Of a stretch of DNA of 35,358 nucleotides, positions 1 to 6,804 are shown piece by piece. Numbering within the stretch: position 1 is the first letter of the stretch; every line of letters starts with the position of its first letter. The translations under genes were made by a program, and so were the position numbers. The notes below the pieces were generated by a model. The model searched no databases. It was not told the DNA's origin and worked only from the letters and a program-made list of their open reading frames with translations. Origin of the DNA: Nocardia sp. (lineage in GTDB: Bacteria; Actinomycetota; Actinomycetes; Mycobacteriales; Mycobacteriaceae); the NCBI RefSeq assembly GCF_025465275.1, contig NZ_JAODNK010000204.1:1-35358 (forward strand), written 5' to 3'.

Positions 1-158
1 GCGTTGCGAAGGTCGGATCCCACGATAGTTCGGTGATCTTCGCATGAGCCTTCGTCAGACTTTGCCTACTCAATTGCGCCTCCTGGATCGAGAGCTAGCC
101 GGGCGCCGGCTCTGGGAACGAGGTCCCATTCATTGCACCCGGTGATGCGCATCTCGAG

Positions 159-175
159 CGTCTCAGTGTGAGACG
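159..175. promoter_or_regulatory. Perfect inverted repeat, possible operator
   Basis: CGTCTCA-GTG-TGAGACG: 7-base arms match perfectly around a 3-base centre. There is no T tract after it, so a terminator is less likely than a repressor site. No intact gene starts next to it, so it may be left over from the decayed locus. Confidence 0.35.
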
Positions 176-207
176 GGGGTCACATCAGTGACAGCGAAGG
201 CGTGCGG

Positions 208-387
208 TTACAACGGTCGGACCCACGCGCGATCGGAGCGCGTCAGCGCGAACGCGGCCGCGGTAACAGCGGCGAGGAGGAGAGCCGCCAGCAGCAGGGG
301 GAGCGCCGGGTGGTTGCCGTGCAGGACTGCCAGGGCCCCGACGAGGGCACCGAGGAACATGGCCCCAATGGCCATCGCGCGCCGGTG
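208..387 (-). pseudogene. C-terminal remnant of a DUF1275 (YoaK-like) membrane protein
   Basis: Read on the minus strand, an open frame between a TAG at 390-388 and a TAA at 210-208 encodes about 59 residues. They form two hydrophobic helices: the first includes MFLGALVGALAVLHGN, the second is a Leu/Ala-rich stretch, and the end is a short basic tail. This resembles the last two membrane segments of DUF1275/YoaK proteins, which are normally about 220-240 residues long. No coding sequence for the rest of the protein precedes it, since stops interrupt the frame directly upstream. It is most likely a decayed 3' end. It could instead be a small membrane protein starting at ATG 375, but I see no ribosome binding site. 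Confidence 0.4.
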
Positions 388-605
388 CTACGGACTGCTT
401 ATGCGAGTAGTTCCCTAGCGGAAAGATAGTACTGCGGCTACCCGAAGAAGCAGTTCCGCAGCTTTGCTGCTGCCGGTAGATTTATCCATATCTCACCGGT
501 TCGTATCGGTAGAGAGATTGACGTCAAGAAGGTCCGGGGTCGTCGAGAATGATGCAGGTAATGAAACTCTGCTGTTCTGCTCGAAATGACTGACCTCGAC
601 GTCAT

Positions 606-626
606 AATTCTCTGAATCAGAGAATT
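606..626. promoter_or_regulatory. Perfect palindrome, candidate operator of the catabolic operon
   Basis: AATTCTCTG-AAT-CAGAGAATT: 9-base arms match perfectly around 3 bases. It lies 61 bases before the acyl-CoA dehydrogenase ATG and overlaps a possible -10 box (CATAAT, 603-608). The size and symmetry fit a dimeric repressor of TetR or GntR type. No regulator gene is directly adjacent, so the protein that would bind is unknown. Confidence 0.5.
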
Positions 627-687
627 CTGCGCAGTGCCGCGCAAGGGGATCAATGCCGAGTTGGCAAACAACTGGTAGGTGGCAGCG

Positions 688-1851
688 ATGGAATTTGAAG
701 AAGTGAATGCGGATCCATTTTCGACCGAAGAACGCGTGGCGCTCCGTGAAATGGTCCGGAGTTTTGCAGAGAAGGAGATCGTTCCGAATATTGATGAATG
801 GGAGCGTATTGGATTGCTGCCGAGGGAGCTTCATGAGCGTGCCGCTGAGATTGGGCTGCTGGGTATCGAATTCGATGAATCTATCGGCGGTAGCGGGGGT
901 GACAGTATAGATTTCTTCACAATGGCGGAGGAATTGACGTATGCGGGTCGCTCCAGCGGTCTGATCATGTCGCTTTTCGCGCACCGTATCGCGTTGGCCC
1001 CTATCGTCTCACAGGGCGGTCCTCTGCTCGTAGACCAATTCGTTCGACCGACACTTGCCGGGACCGCGATCGCGGCGTTCGCGGTCACCGAGCCGGGCGG
1101 AGGATCCGATGTTGCGGCTCTGCGGACGACGGCACGCCGGGAGGGTGATTTCTACGTCGTCAACGGAGCAAAGATCTTCATCAGCTCCGCGGTTCGAGCG
1201 GATTTCATTGTGGCCGCGGTGCGCACCGGAGGATCCGGGTACGGGGGCATCTCACTACTGGTGATACCGAGCGATACGCCCGGATTCGAGGTGGTGCGAA
1301 AACTGGACAAGATGGGGTGGGATTGTTCGGACACTGCCGATCTGGCGTTCACCGATGTACGCGTGCCGGTGGCAAATCTGATCGGTGCGGAGAACGAGGG
1401 ATTTCGTATGTTGACCGAATTGTTCCTCTCCGAGCGACTTGGGCAGGCGGCTATTGCATACTCCACGGCGCAGCGCTGCCTGGACCTCGCCGAAGAATGG
1501 TGCAGGCAGCGATCCACATTCGGAAAACCTCTGATGTCTCGGCAGCTTGTACGGCACAAGATCACGGAAATGGCACATGCCGTCGATGTCGCCAGAACAT
1601 ATACGCGGCAAATCATCAGACGTGTTGCCGCCGGTGAAATTCTGGTACCGCAGGTGTGCATGGCAAAAAGGCAATCAACGGATGCTTGTTCGTTCGTCGC
1701 GGACGCGGCTCTTCAATTGCATGGTGGCACCGGATATATGCGTGATACCGAAATCAACCGCCACTATCGGGATGCGCGGGTGATGTCGATAGCCGGAGGA
1801 ACAAACGAGATGATGTCCGAGACCGTGGCGAAATGGATGGGTTATGTCTGA
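688..1851 (+). CDS. Acyl-CoA dehydrogenase
   Basis: This is an FAD-dependent acyl-CoA dehydrogenase of 387 residues, the normal family length. It should introduce the alpha,beta double bond into an acyl-CoA and pass electrons to ETF. The N-terminal helical domain is followed by the FAD signature FAVTEPGGGSD and by RSTFGKP, and near the C-terminus come LHGGTGYMRD and AGGTNEMM. The YEGT-type catalytic Glu of short- and medium-chain enzymes is replaced (AGGT). A Glu pair in LAEEWCRQRSTFG sits where long-chain and isovaleryl-CoA dehydrogenases carry their base, so it probably belongs to that subclass; this is inferred from motif position. I chose ATG 688, with GTAGGTGG upstream; GTG 679 is also possible. 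It is the first gene of a five-gene operon and overlaps the next gene by 8 bases. Its substrate is unknown. Confidence 0.93.
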   Translation: MEFEEVNADPFSTEERVALREMVRSFAEKEIVPNIDEWERIGLLPRELHERAAEIGLLGIEFDESIGGSGGDSIDFFTMAEELTYAGRSSGLIMSLFAHRIALAPIVSQGGPLLVDQFVRPTLAGTAIAAFAVTEPGGGSDVAALRTTARREGDFYVVNGAKIFISSAVRADFIVAAVRTGGSGYGGISLLVIPSDTPGFEVVRKLDKMGWDCSDTADLAFTDVRVPVANLIGAENEGFRMLTELFLSERLGQAAIAYSTAQRCLDLAEEWCRQRSTFGKPLMSRQLVRHKITEMAHAVDVARTYTRQIIRRVAAGEILVPQVCMAKRQSTDACSFVADAALQLHGGTGYMRDTEINRHYRDARVMSIAGGTNEMMSETVAKWMGYV

Positions 1852-2305
1852 GAAAGTGCAATTGGAAGTACTCCCCGCGAACACCGGCGCCGACGAGGTG
1901 ACCGCCGAGCAGGTGACGGCACTCAATGCGAATGGATTCGATGGTGTGATCGGGCTGCGATACACCGAGCTGTCCGCAGACCGTGTCCGTGGTGAGTGGA
2001 CGGTCGGACCGTCGTTGCACCAGGCTTACGGCGTCGTGCACGGGGGGGTGTACAGCGCCGTCGTCGAGTCGCTGGCCAGCACAGCAGCGTGGACCTGGCT
2101 CAACCGCGCCGGCACCGGCGGCGGGGTTGTCGGCGTGAACAACAACACGGACTTCCTGCGGTCGGTTACTCGAGGCACCCTCCACGCGGAAGCAACCCCC
2201 ATCCATCGTGGTCGGCTCCAACAGATTTGGCAGGTCGTCATCACTGACGACAGAAGCCGATTGGTCGCGCGTGGACAGGTGCGTCTGCAGAATCTCGGCT
2301 CTTGA
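1844..2305 (+). CDS. PaaI-type hotdog-fold thioesterase
   Basis: This protein of 153 residues belongs to the PaaI/4HBT hotdog family, which hydrolyses acyl-CoA thioesters. The family signature VVHGGVYSAVVESLAS, near residues 64-79, covers the HGG turn and the start of the central hotdog helix. The following VVGVNNNTDFLRSV segment matches the strand that lines the active site. The start ATG overlaps the end of the acyl-CoA dehydrogenase by 8 bases, so the two are translationally coupled. In this operon the enzyme could release CoA from a dead-end or final intermediate. The substrate cannot be read from the sequence. Confidence 0.88.
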   Translation: MSEKVQLEVLPANTGADEVTAEQVTALNANGFDGVIGLRYTELSADRVRGEWTVGPSLHQAYGVVHGGVYSAVVESLASTAAWTWLNRAGTGGGVVGVNNNTDFLRSVTRGTLHAEATPIHRGRLQQIWQVVITDDRSRLVARGQVRLQNLGS

Positions 2306-2350
2306 GCGCCTGCTGTATCTGCTCGTTATCGAAGATGAGGAACCCCTGAC

Positions 2351-3841
2351 GTGAGCGAAGAGCGACGATCGACACCCTCGGTCGCCATCATCGGAGCCGG
2401 TTTCGGTGGCATCGGCGCCGCTATTGAATTGGAACGCAACGGAATCCATTCCTATGAGGTGTTCGAGAAGGGCGACTCCGTCGGCGGGGTCTGGCGCGAG
2501 AACACCTATCCGGGCGCAGCATGCGACGTGCCGTCGTCGATCTACTCGTACTCGTTCGAGTTGAAGGCGGACTGGTCGGCCACATGCGGGACGCAGTCGG
2601 AAATCCTTGACTACCTGAAGTATTGCGCAGCCAAGTACGGCGTTGAGCCGAAGATCCGCTACACGACGGAGGTGGTCGCGGCGACGTTCGTCGATGATCG
2701 TTGGCTCCTGGACCTCCGCAGCGGTGAGATCCGCTACTTCGACGCGCTGATCTGCGCTACAGGCCTGCTGTCCCGGCCGAAGATACCCGATCTGGACGGC
2801 ATGGAAGGTTTCGCCGGAGCCATGTTCCACTCCGCGGAGTGGGACCACTCGGTGAGTCTGAAGGGCAAACGGGCCGTGGTGGTGGGAAGCGGTGCAAGTG
2901 CTGTCCAGCTGCTACCTGAGATAGTGGACGATGTCGCCGAACTCGCAGTTGTCCAGCGGTCGCCGAACTGGGTGATAAACAAACACAACAAGCCCAGGAC
3001 TGCGTTCACGAAGCGACTGATGCGGAAGTTCCCCATGCTGATGCGAGCAGAACACAACCTTGAGTTTCTGACGTTCGAATCGCGCGCGCCACTGATCTAC
3101 CGCAGCCTCGATGTGGTGCGGGGAATGTTCCAGGCCACGTTGCGGCGGAAGATACGGCAAGAGATCCGGGATCCCGAGTTGCGAGCCACGGTGACACCTG
3201 ACTACCTGGCGTTGTGCAATCGTCCGCTGGCGTCGAGTGACTGGTACCCGGCCTTGGATCGCGCGCACGTCACCGTTCACCGGCAGGCAGTGCGCCGTGT
3301 TTCTACCGGGGGCCTCGAGCTGGCGGACGGTCGTGAGATCGAGGCCGATGTGATCATCTGGTGCACGGGCTTTTCGGCGGACGAATATCTTGCGCCGATC
3401 GATATCACCGGCCGGGACGGCCGAAAGCTGCACGCGGAGTGGAAGAGTGGGCCGGAGGCATACCTCGGCGTAGCCGTCTCCGGCTATCCGAATCTGTTCA
3501 TGATCTACGGCCCGGGCACAGGGTCGAGCGTCAACTCGGTGATCTTCATGTTGGAGAAGGAAGCTCGGTATGCGCGAATTGCGTTGCAGCACATCGCATC
3601 GACCGGAGGTTGGTTGGACGTCCGCCCGGAGGTTCAGCAGGACTACAACGTCGGACGGCAGCAGCAGTTGCAGAAAACGGTGTACGCATCGGGCTGCCCG
3701 GGCTGGTACTCGAACGAGGACGGAAATGTATTCGCGGTCTGGCCGGGCTCGCACCTTGCGTATGCGCGAGCGATTCGCACCGTGGACTTCCGCGCGTACG
3801 AGCATGGCGGAATCGTCGAGCAACAATCCCTAGAGCGATAA
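2351..3841 (+). CDS. Flavin-containing (Baeyer-Villiger type) monooxygenase
   Basis: This 496-residue class B flavoprotein monooxygenase inserts one oxygen atom using NADPH and O2, typically turning a ketone into an ester or lactone. The N-terminal FAD Rossmann motif is IIGAGFGG (residues 13-20). The Baeyer-Villiger fingerprint FxGxxxHxxxW is complete at residues 154-164 (FAGAMFHSAEW). The NADPH Rossmann motif VVGSGASA follows at about 177-184. ATG-xF (CATGLL) and the later WCTGF motif are also typical. It starts at GTG 2351 with GAGGAA upstream and follows the thioesterase after 45 bases. Ring or chain cleavage by this enzyme would yield an acid for the neighbouring acyl-CoA enzymes. The ketone substrate is unknown; terpenoid, steroid-derived or alicyclic ketones are possible. 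Confidence 0.92.
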   Translation: MSEERRSTPSVAIIGAGFGGIGAAIELERNGIHSYEVFEKGDSVGGVWRENTYPGAACDVPSSIYSYSFELKADWSATCGTQSEILDYLKYCAAKYGVEPKIRYTTEVVAATFVDDRWLLDLRSGEIRYFDALICATGLLSRPKIPDLDGMEGFAGAMFHSAEWDHSVSLKGKRAVVVGSGASAVQLLPEIVDDVAELAVVQRSPNWVINKHNKPRTAFTKRLMRKFPMLMRAEHNLEFLTFESRAPLIYRSLDVVRGMFQATLRRKIRQEIRDPELRATVTPDYLALCNRPLASSDWYPALDRAHVTVHRQAVRRVSTGGLELADGREIEADVIIWCTGFSADEYLAPIDITGRDGRKLHAEWKSGPEAYLGVAVSGYPNLFMIYGPGTGSSVNSVIFMLEKEARYARIALQHIASTGGWLDVRPEVQQDYNVGRQQQLQKTVYASGCPGWYSNEDGNVFAVWPGSHLAYARAIRTVDFRAYEHGGIVEQQSLER

Positions 3842-3849
3842 GGACCAAC

Positions 3850-4626
3850 ATGCCGAAAATCACTGTCGAGCGTGACGGATACGTACTGCTCATCGGAATC
3901 AACAACCCTGACAAACTCAACGCGTGCGACCTCGAGATGCTGCACACGTTGTCGGAGGCATACGGAGAGCTGGAGCGGGATGACGGACTACGCTGCGGCG
4001 TTCTCTTCGCCCACGGTGACCATTTCACCAGCGGTCTGGATTTCGCCGAAGTCGGACCTGCGGTGGCGTCGGGAACGCCGCTGTACTCGGAGAAGGGTCG
4101 GGATCCCTTCCGCCTCGATGGTCCCTGGACGACGCCGATCGTCGCGGCCGTCCAAGGTATGGCAATGACACTCGCGATGGAGTTGCTGCTTGCCGCGGAC
4201 ATACGCATCGCGGCCAGCGATGCGCGGTTCGCCCAGCTGGAAGTGCGTCGCGGCAGCTATCCGGCGGGCGGAGCGACCTTCCGGCTGCCCCGCGAGGCAG
4301 GGTGGGGCAACGCGATGCGGTTGCTGCTGACCGGCGATGAATTCGACGCTGCGGAGGCGCTGCGGATCGGCCTGGTCCAGGAGGTCGTGGAGCCGGGGTG
4401 TCATGTCGAGCGTGCGGTCGAGCTGGCTCAGCAGATTGCGACACGGGCGACTCCGGTGGGAGTACGCGAGACATTGTTGTCGGCGCACCGCGCGTACGCC
4501 GATGGCGAGGAGGCGGCGACCGCGCAGCTGATGCCGGTCATGAGGCGACTGATGCACACCGCGGACGGTATCGAAGGTATTCGTTCGTTCATTGAACGTC
4601 GCGACGCCAACTTCGCCGGACGATAG
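3850..4626 (+). CDS. Enoyl-CoA hydratase/isomerase (crotonase family)
   Basis: This crotonase-fold protein of 258 residues would hydrate or isomerise an enoyl-CoA in beta-oxidation. Both Glu residues used by classical enoyl-CoA hydratases are kept: Glu111 in AMELLLAAD and Glu131 in FAQLEVRRG, 20 residues apart as in the rat enzyme. The oxyanion-hole region is VAAVQGMAM, and the PAGGATFRLPREAG loop is typical. The usual GGG before the first Glu is replaced by TLAM, a variation common in actinobacterial paralogues. The frame is open far upstream, but ATG 3850 is the credible start. It lies 8 bases after the monooxygenase stop, with AAGGA at the junction, and gives normal length. Its exact reaction cannot be separated from other crotonases. 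Confidence 0.9.
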   Translation: MPKITVERDGYVLLIGINNPDKLNACDLEMLHTLSEAYGELERDDGLRCGVLFAHGDHFTSGLDFAEVGPAVASGTPLYSEKGRDPFRLDGPWTTPIVAAVQGMAMTLAMELLLAADIRIAASDARFAQLEVRRGSYPAGGATFRLPREAGWGNAMRLLLTGDEFDAAEALRIGLVQEVVEPGCHVERAVELAQQIATRATPVGVRETLLSAHRAYADGEEAATAQLMPVMRRLMHTADGIEGIRSFIERRDANFAGR

Positions 4627-4636
4627 GTAACCCATC

Positions 4637-5449
4637 GTGACTCATTCATTCGATTTCAGCGGCCAGGCCGTCTTCGTTGCCGGCGGTACAGACGGAATCA
4701 ACCTCGGTATCGCCGACGCGTTCGCCGCAGCAGGGGCAAGTGTCGCGGTGCTGTCGCGCAATCCAGACAAAGTCGACGCGGCAGTTTCCCGGCTCCTCGA
4801 AAATGGTGGCAAAGCAATAGGATTCGCCGCCGACGTGCGCGACTACGAGGCTGTTGCCGCGGCACTGGCCGATGCCCATATGCAGGTCGGGGACATCGAT
4901 ATTCTCGTTTCCGGTGCGGCCGGCAACTTTCCCGCGCCGGCAATGGGGTTGTCGTCGAACGGGTTTCGTACGGTGATCGAGATCGACCTGATCGGGACCT
5001 TCAATGTATTGCGGGCGGCGTTCGAGCATCTCCGAAAGCCTGGGGCGTCAATCATCAACATCTCCGCGCCGCAGTCGTCGATCCCGATGGAGATGCAAAT
5101 CCACGCCTGCTCGGCGAAAGCAGGAGTCGATATGGTCACCCGGGTCGCCGCACTGGAATGGGGCCCGCTCGGGGTCCGGGTCAACGCGGTGCTGCCCGGG
5201 CCGATCTCCGGGACGGAGGGCATGGCGCGCCTCGCGCCGACACCGGACGCGGAACATGTTGTTGCGCGGTCTATTCCGCTCGGGCGCTATGGGACGAAAC
5301 AGGAGATCGCCGACTGCTGCCTTTGGCTTGCTTCGCCGATGGCGAGCTATGTCTCTGGAGCAACGATTCCGGTCGACGGCGGGTGGGCGCTGGGCGGCGC
5401 CTCGGCCGTCTACCCAGATCTTCGCAGGTTGTTCTCGGGGCAACACTGA
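4637..5449 (+). CDS. SDR oxidoreductase resembling peroxisomal 2,4-dienoyl-CoA reductase
   Basis: This short-chain dehydrogenase of 270 residues has its cofactor motif at residues 16-24 (GGTDGINLG) and Ser143 in the catalytic region. The usual YxxxK is changed: Lys161 is present in HACSAKAGVDMVTR, but the Tyr position is Ala157. The same replacement and the following GPISGTEG block are characteristic of eukaryotic peroxisomal 2,4-dienoyl-CoA reductases, as I recall that family. An NADPH-dependent reduction of a dienoyl-CoA is therefore the best guess, and it fits an operon with acyl-CoA dehydrogenase and enoyl-CoA hydratase. It starts at GTG 4637, 10 bases after the hydratase stop. It is the last gene of the operon, facing the HxlR gene. 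Confidence 0.88.
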   Translation: MTHSFDFSGQAVFVAGGTDGINLGIADAFAAAGASVAVLSRNPDKVDAAVSRLLENGGKAIGFAADVRDYEAVAAALADAHMQVGDIDILVSGAAGNFPAPAMGLSSNGFRTVIEIDLIGTFNVLRAAFEHLRKPGASIINISAPQSSIPMEMQIHACSAKAGVDMVTRVAALEWGPLGVRVNAVLPGPISGTEGMARLAPTPDAEHVVARSIPLGRYGTKQEIADCCLWLASPMASYVSGATIPVDGGWALGGASAVYPDLRRLFSGQH

Positions 5450-5493
5450 GCGCTGTGGAACGGCAACCTGTTTCGGGGATCCGGACTGCGGCG

Positions 5494-5958
5494 CTAACGT
5501 TCGACCGAATCGATATTCAGGCCCGGGCCCGGCGCCGGCACGATGTCGCGGGCTGTCAGGGAACTGCCGCACGAATCGCATTCGAGCCGTACGTGCGCTT
5601 CGCCGGTGCAGTCGCGGTGCCGGTACTCCACCGGCGGGCCGTCGGGCGCCATATAGGCATCGCCCCAATCTTTGATCGCCATCAGGATGGGGTAGATGTC
5701 GTGGCCCTTCTGGGTAAGGCGATATTCCTCATGGCCGCCCTCTTTGGGTGCCTGCTTGGTCAGGATGCCGTGCTCGACAAGCCTGTTGAGGCGGTCCTGG
5801 AGTCGGCTGCGGGGGATTCCGAGCGCGCTCTGGAAGGCGTTGAAGCGGCGGATACCGGCGAAGGCGTACTTGAGGATCAGTAGCGTCCATCGGTCGCCGA
5901 AGACCACGAGCGGACGTGTGATCGAGCACGGCTCGTCTGAAAGCTCTTCGTAGCGCAC
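5494..5958 (-). CDS. HxlR-family transcriptional regulator
   Basis: This winged-helix regulator of 154 residues has the family signature CSITRPLVVFGDRWTLLIL (residues 11-29), followed by the recognition helix region around RFNAFQSALGIPRSRLQDRL. Cys11 aligns with the single conserved Cys that quinone- and hypochlorite-sensing HxlR members such as YodB and CatR use. The C-terminal part has three more Cys (117, 127, 130), including a CxxCG pair that may bind metal. I place the start at GTG 5958; ATG 6006 in the same frame would add 16 unlikely residues. It is divergent from a nitroreductase gene, the classic arrangement for an HxlR repressor and its target. It probably represses that gene and itself until an electrophile or oxidant modifies Cys11; this is inference. 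Confidence 0.9.
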   Translation of the reverse strand: MRYEELSDEPCSITRPLVVFGDRWTLLILKYAFAGIRRFNAFQSALGIPRSRLQDRLNRLVEHGILTKQAPKEGGHEEYRLTQKGHDIYPILMAIKDWGDAYMAPDGPPVEYRHRDCTGEAHVRLECDSCGSSLTARDIVPAPGPGLNIDSVER

Positions 5959-5971
5959 AACTTCCAGATTA

Positions 5972-6025
5972 CAGCGGTTCCAAAATGAGACTGCCGCTGC
6001 TAACATATGGTCTCGAAAGAAGACC
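5972..6025. promoter_or_regulatory. Divergent HxlR/nitroreductase control region with two inverted repeats
   Basis: Between the HxlR start (5958) and the nitroreductase start (6047) lie two imperfectly spaced dyads. One is CAGCGG (5972-5977) with CCGCTG (5994-5999). The other is GGTCT (6009-6013) with AGACC (6021-6025), around 7 bases. Either could be the HxlR operator. The second lies about 20 bases before the nitroreductase ATG, where binding would block transcription or translation. Confidence 0.4.
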
Positions 6026-6046
6026 GAAATGCAGAAGGATTCGACG

Positions 6047-6745
6047 ATGACGCAGATCAGCGACCGTGCGGACCAGACCTCAACGTTGGAGCGGATACTG
6101 GATGACCGGTGGGCTTGCCGCCAGTTTCTGCCAGATGCCGTGCCGGGGGACACCCTCGACCGGTTGTTTCGGCTGGCCCAGCGCACACCGTCCTGGGCCA
6201 ACACTCAGCCTTGGCAGGTAGTCGTCACAGAAGGCGCGGGGACCGACCGATTCCGCAAGGAACTCCTCGCCTACATCCAGGGCGGGGCCGCACCGGCCCC
6301 CGATTTTCCGTTCCCCACCGAGTACACCGGTGCATACAAGCAGCGCCGACGTGATTGCGGCGTACAGCTTTACGACAGCGTCGGCATTGTGAAGGGCGAC
6401 CACGCACGGACGATGCAGCAGTTTCTTCGAAACTTCGAGCTCTTCGACGCACCCCACGTAGCAGTCGTCACCACCCAGGCCGCTCTCGGTATCTACGGCG
6501 CCCTCGACTGCGGGCTCTACATCAACAGCGTCCTACTCGGCGCGCAAAGCCTCGGCCTGGCCGCAGCGCCCCAGGCCGCCCTCGCTTCCTACTCCCCGTT
6601 TCTGCACGAATATTTCGGATTACCCGACAATCGCCGTGTGCTCGTTGGCATTTGCCTCGGATACCCCGACATCGACCACCCGATCAACTCCTTCCGCACT
6701 GCCCGCGCGGACCTCGGCGATGCCGTGACCCGGTACGCGGACTGA
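6047..6745 (+). CDS. Nitroreductase family protein (FMN-dependent)
   Basis: This FMN-binding nitroreductase of 232 residues reduces nitro groups or quinones with NAD(P)H. The N-terminal family motif is RWACRQFLPDAV, then TPSWANTQPWQVVV near residues 50-63, which shapes the FMN site. The C-terminal LVGICLGYPD segment is the usual final FMN-contacting strand. ATG 6047 is preferred over ATG 6029 because AGAAGGA lies at the right distance before it. It is transcribed away from the HxlR regulator and sits 59 bases before an efflux pump gene. Together these suggest a detoxification unit for electrophilic or nitroaromatic compounds. The physiological substrate is unknown. Confidence 0.9.
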   Translation: MTQISDRADQTSTLERILDDRWACRQFLPDAVPGDTLDRLFRLAQRTPSWANTQPWQVVVTEGAGTDRFRKELLAYIQGGAAPAPDFPFPTEYTGAYKQRRRDCGVQLYDSVGIVKGDHARTMQQFLRNFELFDAPHVAVVTTQAALGIYGALDCGLYINSVLLGAQSLGLAAAPQAALASYSPFLHEYFGLPDNRRVLVGICLGYPDIDHPINSFRTARADLGDAVTRYAD

Positions 6746-6804
6746 TCCCGCGACCTCGTCAGTGACCTGGCAGGTAATCGACATCCGACCCGGAAGAGAC
6801 ACAC

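Larger units (their letters stand above)
1..678. other. Region without an intact gene
   Basis: Apart from the DUF1275-like remnant, this stretch holds no frame that looks like a protein I recognise. The short plus-strand frames at 188-429 are antisense shadows of the remnant. It contains two clean inverted repeats, one at 159-175 and one at 606-626. The 430-600 part is richer in A and T than its surroundings, as expected of a promoter region for the operon starting at 688. A 33-codon frame opens at ATG 44, but it has no supporting similarity. Confidence 0.5.

Noticed and set aside
2912..3826. 304-codon minus-strand frame
   Set aside because: It is antisense to the Baeyer-Villiger monooxygenase, with no recognisable domain.
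3361..3849. N-terminal extension of the enoyl-CoA hydratase
   Set aside because: The frame is open upstream but overlaps the monooxygenase, is Arg/Gly-rich, and ATG 3850 gives the normal family length and operon spacing.
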